From Himantopus leucocephalus (lineage: Eukaryota > Chordata > Aves > Charadriiformes > Recurvirostridae), in contig RSEF01000003.1 in NCBI GenBank assembly GCA_003993805.1, forward strand, positions 42,011,754-42,075,753: a stretch of 64,000 nt of DNA, read 5' to 3'. Numbering within the stretch: the stretch's first letter is position 1; each line of letters starts with the position of its first letter. The translations under genes were made by a program, and so were the position numbers. The notes beneath the pieces are model-generated. The model was not told the DNA's origin. It saw nothing but the letters and a program-made list of their open reading frames with translations, and searched no databases. Shown here piece after piece: positions 1 through 10,528 of the stretch.

Positions 1-1668
1 AAAAAACCACAAACAAAAAAAAACAAACACAAGCACAGACACAACCCCAACTCTCCCAGGACCTAACAGGGAATCTTTACTGAATGGCATCAGCATGTTG
101 CATTTCTTTATATTAACTAGCTATAGGTGGCAAGGGGATAATACCTATGGAATTGACTGGTAAGAAGCAGAGGAACAGACAATCCCCTTATTTTCTCATG
201 CAAGCTAAAAGCTCCACAGCACACCTTGAGTTCTCCATCCTAATCTCTCTGCCAGTATTTCTCAGCTGTCCTCATGGCAGCTCCTTACATCAAAGTGCCA
301 GTTTCAGTGACTTCCACACTGGCCATTTTCAGTTGGTAGCTTTCTGTCCAGCTATTCTGGTTTTTTCCTAGGACCACAGGGAATATGAATCAATGCTTGT
401 TTTAATCCTTGTGTCTAGTTCACTTTGGAGCTGTGCAAAGGTGCAATCTCAGGTTAGGCCATCTTCACCGTCTGCCCCTCAAATGCATAGCTTTTCCATT
501 CCACTTCAGTGGCAGAATTGAATTGGCTCCAGTTCCCCCTGCGTTCAAACCCACTGCAACAGTGCCCAAGTGTTTAAAAAACATCACCTTGCACAACAGT
601 TTTCTGCTTTCAGGACCAGTGTCCAGCTTCAGGTGGGCTTGCAGAACATCCAGAAGCATGAAACAGAAGTCTACTTCCAGCTACGAATCTCGACCACCAT
701 GAGAACGGCACAAGTGCAGTCAGTCAAAGAGCAGACCTTAAAAACTTCAGCACATTCCTTTAGCCTGAAGCCTTCATGCTGCATTTGTTATAAGTGATTA
801 AATGTCTTTACTGAGAAAGAAAACGTGAAATAAGATCCTTTTTTTTTCCCCTCCGACCCCATGTAAGACCGTTCCTCAGGAGCTGAGAGCAGCATTGACA
901 GCGTTTCACATCTTCAACCAACCAGGGGGACAGGACAGAGCTTCCAAGCACAGAAATTCTCCATAGGGTACAGTGGTAGAAAAGCACAGCTGCTGTGCAA
1001 ATACTGGGAAAAAAAATGCAGAAAACTACACATAGAAGTGTTCAGTAGACAATATGGCAACTAAGATCTACTTGTAGGTTAAGCCTACATTTGATTTTGC
1101 ATAAAAGTAAACAAATTTCAAGTGTATAGAGTCAAATGGGAGCAATTTTTTTTCTCTGTAATGAAGTCTTAGAAGACAAATAGTAAAAAAGACTTCAAGT
1201 TTACTCAGAAAGTAAAGAACAAACACAGTGTGATTTCCTGAATCAGTGCTTAAAATCAGCTCAATATAAATGCTAGAGCCCTACACTATCCTCACCTATT
1301 CTGGTACATAGTATATGGTGTTATTCAAAATACAGAAATTGTAACTACATATATATTCACTTTCTTGCTATAGATGACACTGCAAAGAAATCTGTACTTA
1401 TTTCAGTAGTACTTTTTTTCTAGTAAGCAATCAAAAAGCTGACACTTGATGTGAAAAGCCACAGAAGCAACTGAGAGAAATCCATGTGGTTCCATACAAG
1501 ATAAGTGAGTTTGGTGCATTTGTCCAGCAAGAGTCATTAAAACATGATTCCAATAGAAGCGCATTGCCCTCAATGTGCAGCTGATTTTACTAGTGAGTAA
1601 TTCACATAGCATGAAGCCCACCCATTAGCAGAGGAATTGAACTTTCCATCCACTTTGCTGATAAAATT

Positions 1669-1683
1669 GGGGGGCGGGGGGGG
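1669..1683 (+). repeat. G-rich run (G6 C G8)
   Basis: Six Gs, one C, eight Gs on the + strand. The RYR2 transcript would carry the C-rich complement. Confidence 0.9.
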
Positions 1684-4600
1684 AAACCACAACCCAATCC
1701 CATAGCAGTCTCATGCTCTTCTATCTATACCTGAACAAAAAAAAGCCCATGCGCGCACCTCCTGTTGGCAGAACAAAGCACAGATCAGGAAACAAGAGCT
1801 CCAGAAGCTCTCATTAGGCACTTATTACTCTACACCCTCCCAACGAAATGGGATTTGGCCATGGATGGATGGTACACAACAATGAAATAAAACGATGGTA
1901 CACAACCCACTCATCTTCTGGTAGACCAGAGTGAAAACAATGCTTCACCACTGCTGACAGAAGTAATTAAAGCTGTTCTCAATCACTCCAATGAGAAGGT
2001 GCAATTAACAACAAACCTCTACATGGGATCTAACATCTCTCATCCACACGAAGGTGCACACCATACTGGCAGGTGAAAGCAAGTCACGTATCACATGTAT
2101 TTAGGTGTGTTAGATAGACAGATAGATAGACACATAGCTATCTTGTCTATTCACCAGGGTGTGGCGTGTAACATACAACCTGGAGTGCTCAAATTTCAAT
2201 GGCCTCATTTATAATAATTATCATGGAGGAATATAAAAAGACATCACAAGGCAAAAGGGTAGTATGTTATTTATATCATGAGACTGCTGGATATTTTTCA
2301 GAAACCCAAGCAAAGCAAGTGTAACTCAAGGAATCACAAGCTCTTATAGGTTTCAAAAGAAAAGCAGGGTTTTGTTCTAGACAGTATAAAAGATACGTGA
2401 CTTTGTGCTTGTTCGCTTACAGTAAAATGTCCTTTAAATGCCAACCTAATTTAATTTCCTGTACATAGTTGCACTGTACCAAAAACTTTTTTGATATCTT
2501 TGAAGTAATAAATGCATTAGAATGAAAGTTCGAACTAGCCACTTGTTATCTAAATACAGATACTAGCAGTGTTTTGTATCCTCAAATTCTTTAGAAAAAA
2601 ATCATTTATATTGAAGCAGATAAAAAAAACCTTTGAAATATATTTCAAATAAGAGTTAATAGCAATAGCCTTTATGTAGGTTACCTTACACTTCATTTTA
2701 ATTTGTGCACCCTCTTGGCAAATTTTTATTTTAATTGCTACTTTTTATGCAGTGTGTTTGCTTCAGGAGGATTTAAAAAAAAACTTTCAGACAAAAGTCT
2801 AAATCATTTGCTGAGGCTACTGAGGCTAAGAAAATACCTGAAGTTCTTCCGTGTCAAATATGCCTAGACACCTTTTCTTTTGGGCAGCTCTAGAACTGTC
2901 ACAAAATAGAAAAGCAACTTGGTGGAGAATTTTGTAGAATCTGGCATGTTCACATGTATGTCATCAATAGAGACTTAAAGTAGGTAAGCTTGCTCAAGAA
3001 TAATCTTGAGCTGGCCTGGCACGCTGGCCCTGAGGATGCTGGCCCTGATTTTGGCCAAGAAACTGGTAATAACCAGCATCATCACTTACTTTGCCTGCTG
3101 TGTACCATGGCTGAAATCTGCATGCTGGATCTAAAGGTACCGGTCATTGTAAGATCTTTTACGAATCATCAGTATCAAGACAACATGACATACTGAAAAT
3201 AAGAATTAAGGCAATCCCTGGATATACAGGCACAATAGTCTTGAGTAGGACATTTTCCTTTTCATGAAAGTCGAGACTGGTAATACCACATCATGTACAG
3301 GTCTGTTGTCTAACTTTTTTATAAAATATATTTAAAATTCAAAACTGAAAGAAGGCACAGAATTCTAAATCCCTTCCTCACACCCGAAACCTGACAACTT
3401 CCTTTCCATGTACCTGAAGCACCTCTTCTGAGCAAAAGACACAACCAATAATCAGAGTAAAAACAATCAATCAGAAACAAAACACACTTACAACCTTGTG
3501 GTGATTGTTCCTAAATTATACCAGAAAGCTGTGGATTTGCTTTCTCGCTATCATTCAGTCTCATAAGCTTTAGTGAAAAACAAGGCACTGGGCTCACTAG
3601 AAAAATTTATCAGCCAGGCTGAGAATAGATGACCGGAAGGCTTTTTCTGGTCTTCACTGCTTTACAAAAACCTAATGATTTCCATTTTCACATTTCATTT
3701 GCTCTTCTAATAATAAAAAGTTGGACTCAAAAAACAAGTAAAAATAATTAGAAAAGCATACCTAGGCTGTATAGCCTTCTAGGACAGAGCAGCTATAATT
3801 CTGCTTGCCTAATAGACCAGAGCCCAGACTCTGAGTACACATGTAATGATAGCCTTCATTTATATGATTACTTTCTATTCCCTTTCCACAGGATGGTTTG
3901 TTTCCATGGGTGAACTAACAATAAAAACAGTACATGCGTACAGCACTCAAGTCCCCAGCAAAATCAAAAATTTACCTGTTTAAAATGAAAAGTGTAAATA
4001 ATGCTGCCTAAGCAAGCAAAACAGGTTGCGGTTTTATTTTTTAAACCAAAAGCATATAATCAAGTTACGAATTTCAATGTTTTAATAAACTGCCAGAGCT
4101 AAGCATAGTATTTTAAGAGGAAATTACAAAACCTCAGAGCACAAAGTAACCACTCAGTGCCTAGGGCTAGAAGAAACAGATCACTACACGCATTCTTTCT
4201 TATGAAATTTCACTCATTTTCCACTGTTGCCTTTGATACTAGCATTTAGCTGATTCAGGAGAGAGAAGTAGGTATACTCAGATAGATGGATCGCTAATCT
4301 CATCAAGTATGGAAATTCTTATTTTGGAATTCTTGCACTAAAAAGGTAGGTATTTATTGCAGAGGTAATCTTGCATATTAAATACATACTAATTGAGAAT
4401 TAAAATTAAATCCAATTAATGCACATAGTTATTCTTTCTTAAGCACAAGGAAAGCTGTTTATTGTTCTGACTCAAGTCAGCATGAGATTTTGTTCACATT
4501 ACTCAACCATTTCATTACTGCTCTTACCCGTTATATAATAAGAACTATTATATAAACCCAGCATTTAAGAGATTACACACCACAAAAGCAAAGAAGCACA

Positions 4601-5854
4601 AAGAGACCACTTTTAAACACAGCAGCCTTAATGATTTCTAATGTAATGAAAAGTAATTGAGGACTGAAAAGCCCTCCCTTTGCAGGATTCTTTCCATTAA
4701 AAAACTGAGGTCATATTGAATACAGTTTATAGTAACAATCTCTCCAGAAATTGCTATACTTTCTTTTCCTAAATGAAGGAAAGCTCTGTTATTCTAAATA
4801 AAAAATTGATGCTGCCTCAGGAAGATATAGTGCTTCAGACGTATGCGCAAAATTACCTCTTCTCATAAAACTTGAAGTAACCGCATCAGTCATCAAATGC
4901 AAAACACACATGTTCTAACAGTTACTTTAAACAAATATGAAGCTGCCTACACAAGTACCTACCCTATGATAAATACCTATAAACGCAAAGGAAAACTTTA
5001 TATATTTTTTCATAGAAACTACATACAGAAACCAAATGTCAGCAAGTACATATTCAGTCATTTTAGTATTATCATTAACCTTGGCTTCTGGAGACTTACT
5101 AGAAAGAAAAATAATGACACTGACAATGTCACATAGTGACCACACTCTTCTTTAAATTTCTTGTGCGCACCTCAGAAGATCCGTAAGTACAGAGCACTGT
5201 ATATCAGTACAACTGACATCACTTTTCTTTAGGCATGGATATGAATGCCCACAACCACAACCTTCAGGGTTATGCACAGAAAACATCAATAATTGTTTCC
5301 AGAAAATACCAGATTACCATCAAACATGGTTCTTCCAGCTTGGAGTATGTAGGTCCCATCAGTCACTGTGCCCTACAAAAGTCTTTCTGCTCATATCTAG
5401 TGCAGAAAATAGTCCAGAACTAGTGCAAATGTTTCACCTGAGACCTCTACAAAGCTCTCTTTAGCCTGCCCTCTTCCCAGCAGAATCCTCGAGCTCACAT
5501 TTTCTAACCATTCTGCAGAGAACTTGGTTCTTTATCTCGTGTTCTCTGGATGTGATCTCTGTATTAGGAGTCAATACTGACTTAACAGTTGGCCCCAAGA
5601 CTCTGCTAAAGACAGCCCAACAGAAAATTCACCAATTAATGCTATGATTTCTAAAAGAAAAGTTTCAATACTTTGTATTTGAAAACTGAATGTTTTTTTT
5701 CATTCACTCTGTTCTGCTCTATAGCACTACTTTAACACGTACTCCCCTACAGTCTCTTTAGTTTCTGCTCCTGCCTGCATCTGGTGGGAATAAACAGCAA
5801 GAAAACTGTTGCTCTACTTCACACAAATGGCCATTCACAGCTGTCACCGCACAT

Positions 5855-5980
5855 GGAATCACGGAGTTTTCAGAGTTGGAAGGGAGCTCTAGAGATCATC
5901 TAGTCCAACTCCCCTGCTAAAGCAGGATTGCCGAGAGCACATTACTCAGGACTGCATCCAGACGGGTTTGGACATCCTTG
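5855..5980 (-). mobile_element. CR1 non-LTR retrotransposon, truncated 3' end
   Basis: On the + strand the block reads AATCACGGAG, then GTTGGAAGGGAGCTCTAGAG, then ATCATCTAGTCCAACTCCCC, then a GCTAAAGCAGGA segment. This is the reverse complement of the avian CR1 3' untranslated end. The internal end fades near GGGTTTGGACATCCTTGG. It is a 5'-truncated copy of about 125 bp with moderate divergence, inserted in RYR2 sense orientation. Confidence 0.9.
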
Positions 5981-7085
5981 GGTTTGGACTTTGATTTTTG
6001 ACATTATGCCTGTATGTGCCTGTTCTTTTGATTTATTTTTTTTCCTGTGGATTTGCTTGCTCTTGGTTTCAGTATTTACAAATTAAAGGAAGCATAGTCC
6101 CTGTTTAGAAGCATGGATCTGCTTGCTCTGGTACCACCTCTTCTCTCAGATGTGCTTTTCACTCTCTTGCTGTTGGAGTTAGTCCTTGGAACAAGTTCTC
6201 ACTGACAGCACACACTTTGGATCATCTATGGGACTGCTCCTGGACTTCATTTCTCAAACACCACTTTCAGTCTCAGTGCCTGGCATTTTATGGGACTGAC
6301 TACTATATGTTAATTTAAAGTTTGCTTTCTCAAGGCATTCCCATAAATATCAGAGGCATGCTTTTCTCCTGCCAGCTTTCTTGACTGACAGACTTATGGT
6401 TAACCCCTACTTCTCTTTTACCTGTATAGCTCCTGAGCATACAGCCACCCTTCCTCACTTACAGTTTTCAGGATTTGAGCTGGAGCATGGCATTCAAATT
6501 AACCCTACAGGGTGTATACGGAACGCTCAACTACATCATAACATAAGAGAACATAAATTACACTACTATGATTTATTTGTAAATACCTATTAGCTAGTTG
6601 AACAATTAACATTATTCCTATATCCTTAATCTTCCAGACTGCAAAAATGTGTTAGTTTCCATATTCCTTGTCCACTGAGACTCAATAACATTCTATTTCC
6701 AGTGAGTTATAGGACATTTTAGCTCAGGCCACACAGAAAAATTTCATTATTTCCAAAGAAAAACAGCACACATCCAGGTAATTTTAAGACTACTCGACAG
6801 TCTCATTTGATAGTCAGAAATCCTCAGAAAGCTTAGCTGTTCTGAAGAAGTGATCAAGCTTTATATTTCACATTATGACATCTCAAATTAAACATTCTTG
6901 TAGCTCTATGCTGACGTGCTGCACATTGAAATTGTTGGGAATTTACAACTCTTGCAAGCTTGAGTAAAAGCTGCAAGTGTTTAGAATTCCTCAAAAATCA
7001 GACCATTCCTGTGGCAAAGGAAGAAAATTCAACATAAGGAATTCATGATGCTATAAGCTTGTGCTAGTCATGAAATCTGTGGTAC

Positions 7086-7099
7086 GGGGGCGGGGGGGG
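7086..7099 (+). repeat. G-rich run (G5 C G8) beside RYR2 exon 3
   Basis: Five Gs, one C, eight Gs on the + strand. In the RYR2 transcript this is a C8-G-C5 tract starting 46 nt into intron 3, downstream of the exon 3 donor. Confidence 0.9.
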
Positions 7100-7138
7100 A
7101 AGTTGTATTTTGCAAGATGAAAAAACACCTGTACAACA

Positions 7139-7144
7139 ACTTAC
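7139..7144 (-). other. RYR2: Splice donor of RYR2 exon 3 (5' splice site of intron 3)
   Basis: On the minus strand GGG|GTAAGT follows codon 91 (G). GTAAGT is the strongest intron-side donor consensus. A shift of one base is excluded by the phase 0 length of 105 bp. Confidence 0.95.
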
Positions 7145-7249
7145 CCCTTCTGCCTTTTCTTCTGTGTTAGCCAGCATTTCCTGGAGGGCCCGTACTGACA
7201 GAGACTGCTCCAGCACAAAGGTGCAGATGGACAAATCAGGTGGAACATT
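7145..7249 (-). CDS. RYR2: RYR2 exon 3 (codons 57-91), cardiac ryanodine receptor
   Basis: Read on the minus strand, this 105-bp block is an open 35-codon frame containing [15 protein letters not shown] and [13 protein letters not shown] and ending EEKAEG. It follows a TTTTTCTTTCACGTAG acceptor and precedes a GTAAGT donor. It continues exon 2 in frame: codon 56 is K in exon 2 and codon 57 is N here. The exact 35-residue length (N57 to G91) equals human RYR2 exon 3, whose in-frame loss is a known cause of catecholaminergic polymorphic ventricular tachycardia. The segment covers beta strands and a helix of N-terminal domain A, which faces neighbouring subunits in the tetramer. Paralogue choice: SICTFVLEQ fits RYR2, while recalled RYR1 and RYR3 differ at the serine and threonine. 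Differences from recalled human RYR2 are confined to the end (EEKAEG versus VEKSEG). Both borders are phase 0, so skipping would keep the reading frame. A diverged antisense CR1 lies about 135 bp upstream in transcript order. Confidence 0.97.
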
Positions 7250-7272
7250 CTACGTGAAAGAAAAACATGAGA
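7250..7272 (-). other. RYR2: Splice acceptor and pyrimidine tract before RYR2 exon 3
   Basis: In transcript direction the intron ends TGTTTTTCTTTCACGTAG directly before AATGTTCCACC (codons N57-V58-P59). This is a continuous pyrimidine tract with a single terminal AG. Confidence 0.95.
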
Positions 7273-7383
7273 TCCCATTAGCAACAGTTTTGCTGAATAG
7301 CACTTTCCAATGCATCTATTTTCCCTCACTTTCCATGAATCTGAAAGATCTACTATACCCCTGAGGCTATGAAAGCCAGCCAC

Positions 7384-7797
7384 GTACTGGGCTGCAACAG
7401 TTCAGGCTTAGCCAGCAAGCGAAGGGAAGCAATTCTTCCCCTCTGTTGCTCAGCATGTGCAAGCTGACACCTCGGGGACTGGGTCCCCTTCGGGGCCTCT
7501 CAAGAAAAGACAGAAACCAATACACTGCATCAAGTTCAACAGAGGATCACCATGACTGTCAGGGCTGGCGCACTCCCCCTGTGTGGCTGGGGGAGCTGAG
7601 CTCGATCAGCCTGGATGGAGGAGAGAGAGGAGAGGGGGATCTTACGGTTCTCTTTACCAATCTAGTGGTGATTACAGGGAAAACAGAGCCAGACTCTTCT
7701 TGGAGGTACTCCTTGAAAGGAATAGGAGCCGCAAAACAAGTAGTACCAAAGAAAAATTACAATTAGATATCAGGGAGAAAAATTCACCCTCTGAGTA
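7384..7797 (+). mobile_element. Ancient CR1 relic (C-terminal RT region), heavily mutated
   Basis: The stretch follows the order of the CR1 reverse-transcriptase C-terminus at nucleotide level: CTGGGCTGCAACAG, CCAGCAAGCGAAGGGA, TTCTTCCCCTCTG, GGGGGAGCTGAG with ATCAGCCTGG, AGAGCCAGACTCTTCTTGGA, and AATTAGATATCAGGGAGAAA. Frameshifts and stops break any frame, and the 3' untranslated end is missing. The identity is from remembered CR1 consensus order, not a search. It is antisense to RYR2 and starts about 135 bp from the exon 3 acceptor. Confidence 0.75.
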
Positions 7798-8904
7798 GAA
7801 AACACTATCAAAGCAAGCCACGCAGAGCGGTAAAATCTCCACTTGGAAATCAGCATACGGAATGTATGTCTTAGAAATATCTGATGATCAGATTGTGGGG
7901 AGAACAAAATTCAGTCTTTAGGCTACTGGTAGTAGCCAGTTCTCATCTTCATGATGGTCTTCAGGTCAAGATGAATTTTCTGTAGCAGAAACACAAGGCA
8001 CTGAGTGGCGAGGCCAAGCCAGTAGCTTCTCAGCCTTGCAGGGCGGTATGCTTCGTCATATTCAGTTCTAAGCGGGATAAAACTAGAGAGTCTTATAAAA
8101 CTTGTCATGACTGAAAAAAAATTGAGTTATCGAAAAGCAAATTTTCCAGACTACCATAAAAATTGGTAATAAAATTCAAACAGGTTTGTAATAGCGATGT
8201 CTAAGTTAAAGTAACAAAGTAAAATTAGACTTTATGTGGGGATCTTTTCTTCTGTTAATAGAATACGCAACTCCTACACACCATTTCTTGCCTCCAGAAC
8301 TTCTTTCATGTTCCTTCCCTTTTCCTTTTCATGTTAGTTGCATATTCTAGTCTAGGAATACTTTACTGACTATTGGAAATCTTTTTTTGCACCATGAATA
8401 CTTTTACTGCTAAAGCAGTGAAACTGCACATTTATTCAAACTGTGTACAGTACACTTAATTGTAAAAGGTAGTTGCAAAACCATTTTATTCCCTCTTCAA
8501 AAGTTAGTTTACTCAGAATGCTTCACACTTAATAGATTATTAAATTGCTGTTCATCACTCCTAACTTCACAGTAATTCAAGTCTGTTTATTAACTAATAG
8601 ATCTTTCATTACCTTCCACACTATTTATGTTTCAATAAAATTAATGTAAAGTATTTTAAATTAAAGTTTTAGCCAGATCAAAGAGCATCAAATAGCACCC
8701 TCTTTTGCATCAGATTTTGATTTATTTATGCAATGATACTTAGGCATGAAATATTTTTAAGCCAACTCTTTTCAAATCAGGCCTCTACTTACTTGTCAGT
8801 GTTCTCGTTACCATTTTTCTTTTGTAGTTACTCAGACACTACAACAGTCCTTTTCATGCTAGCATTAGGCCAACAGACAACTAATTAGATTCTCTTCAAA
8901 ACAT

Positions 8905-8985
8905 CCTTGTAATGTAAGTACTATCGTAAGTCCTTATTTTACAAAGGGTGAAAGAGAACACTTGAAGATTGTGTGTTGCAAGCTG
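8905..8985 (-). repeat. MIR-like ancient SINE relic
   Basis: AATGTAAGTACTATCGTAAG, then TCCTTATTTTACAAAGGGTG and AAAGAGAACACTTGAAGAT follow the reversed MIR core (TTATCCCCATTTTACAGATGGG, then GAAACTGAGGCACAG). The match is degenerate. Confidence 0.4.
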
Positions 8986-9230
8986 GTGTTGCTGCTCCAT
9001 AAACACCAGTACAATTTTCCATTCTAGAAAGCCTCACAGAAATAAATTGCCTGACAGACCAGCTCACCTTCAGTTCCCCCCAGTGAAGACTGACTGACGA
9101 ATGACTCTGAACAAAAGTGAAAAAATTGTTCCTTACACTGTGCTCAGAAATAAGCCAAGGCTATGTTTGCTGTATCTGTTTGGTTCTAAACAAACATATA
9201 TAAGCAAACCAAGTCTCCATACCCGCTCAT

Positions 9231-9297
9231 TGCAGGGGGGTTGGACTGGATGACTTTTAAAGGTCCCTTCCAACTTGAACAATTCTATGATTCTATA
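9231..9297 (+). mobile_element. CR1 3' end fragment
   Basis: TTGGACTGGATGACTTTTAA followed by AGGTCCCTTCCAACTTGAAC and ending ATTCTATGATTCTAT is the canonical 3' terminus of avian CR1. Only about 67 bp remain, typical of severe 5' truncation. Confidence 0.92.
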
Positions 9298-10389
9298 ACA
9301 ATGTTCCTACTGTTATTACTGTTACTTAAATCAAGTTTTTTGCTGGCAGAATATGTCTCTCATACAATTTTGTGACCTATCAACATTTTTTACTACTAAA
9401 CATACCCTACAGGTTATACACGCCAAAATATGGAAAATCCTGCATCATTTCCCACAGCCAACACAACTAGGACACTCCTCCTTTATCAATTCCATTCTCC
9501 TTTACATTCAGTACAGCCATGAGCATTTTTCTTCCCTCCTCATTAAAACTGAGGAATGAAGATTTTTCAGCTATTCTCATAGCAGGTGAGTAAGACACAC
9601 TTTGAGCAGCCAGAGTAATAAAGGAGAACTGTATGAGATCGTCTTGCTTTAATTAAGTGAAAGAGGCACCTTCTTACAGCCTAGCAAAATGTTAGAATCA
9701 GTTTCTTTTTCTCAAGACAAAGAGAAGAGCACATTATCCGCCTCATCTCTGTGGCATGAACATCCAGACGCTCGGTGGCCGTCAGAGAGCAATGTGTTTC
9801 CCCTAAGAGCTGAAGGAAGATGCATCTACTGATGCTTGTGGTGAGCATGTGAATCAAACTCTTCCTCTCTGGCAGTTTCTCACCCAGATCTGCTCTGCTG
9901 AAGATCCAACAGGCATGGCCGCATACAGCATACAACAATCATGGCACGGACATGGCATGGGACAGATGCAGAACTGCCAACATATTTAGGTCATACAGTT
10001 ACAGCTCTGCTCACCCCTATACAGTCCATTTTAATGCTGATGCCTTTAGAGCTTTGGATTTAGAAGACAAGGCTTCAGGCTGGCACACAGACACAGACTG
10101 AAGGTTCCCATTCTGAATAGCCCCTTCCAATAAAGTAGTAATTCCAGGTAATTTTAAACCTTCATTTAAGTGTACTAAAATTTATTCACAGTGCATTTTC
10201 CATCACTTCAAAGCATAAAGTAAAAATGAGGAACAAAACCAGTCTTCGTCAGTCTTCTGATTAGCTACCTTATCTCTCATATTACCTCACACACAGAAAG
10301 AAGGAATATGAAAAATAAAGTTATTCTGGGTTATATGGCAGCTTAACACTCCCTATCGAAACATATCTTCATACAAATGACGATATCTG

Positions 10390-10528
10390 AAATACCCTGG
10401 AGGTATTTAAGAGGCGTGTAGATGTGGTGCTTAGGGACATGGTTTGGTGGTGGACTTGGCAGTGTTTATGGTTGGACTGAGTGATCTTAAAGGTCTTTCC
10501 CAGCCTAAATAATTCTATATTCTATGAA
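10390..10528 (+). mobile_element. CR1 3' end fragment
   Basis: CCTGGAGGTATTTAAGAGGC, then GTAGATGTGGTGCTTAGGGA, then GGTTGGACTGAGTGATCTTA and AATTCTATATTCTATGA match the last about 140 bp of a CR1 subfamily with the TTTAAGAxGCGTGTAGATGTGG motif. It is fairly well preserved and antisense to RYR2. Confidence 0.93.

Larger units (their letters stand above)
1..7144 (-). other. RYR2: RYR2 intron 3, 5' portion (partial)
   Basis: This stretch has no coding exon I can support. I looked for exon 4 (expected 25 codons, with KWKFMMKTAQGGGHR in human RYR2) on the minus strand by eye and did not find it, so intron 3 is at least 7.1 kb. The sequence is AT-rich and non-repetitive except for an A-rich start (1-33), G-rich runs (1669-1683, 7086-7099), a short GATA/GACA microsatellite (about 2112-2132) and one CR1 3' end (5855-5980). 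The stretches 34-1668, 1684-5854 and 5981-7085 show only short chance ORFs. Confidence 0.85.

Noticed and set aside
1..7144. RYR2 exon 4
   Set aside because: Searched by eye on the minus strand for the KWKFMMKTAQGGGHR coding pattern and its splice sites. Nothing found, so it is taken to lie left of the window.
7110..7364. 84-codon + strand ORF over 7110-7364
   Set aside because: It is the antisense shadow of RYR2 exon 3.
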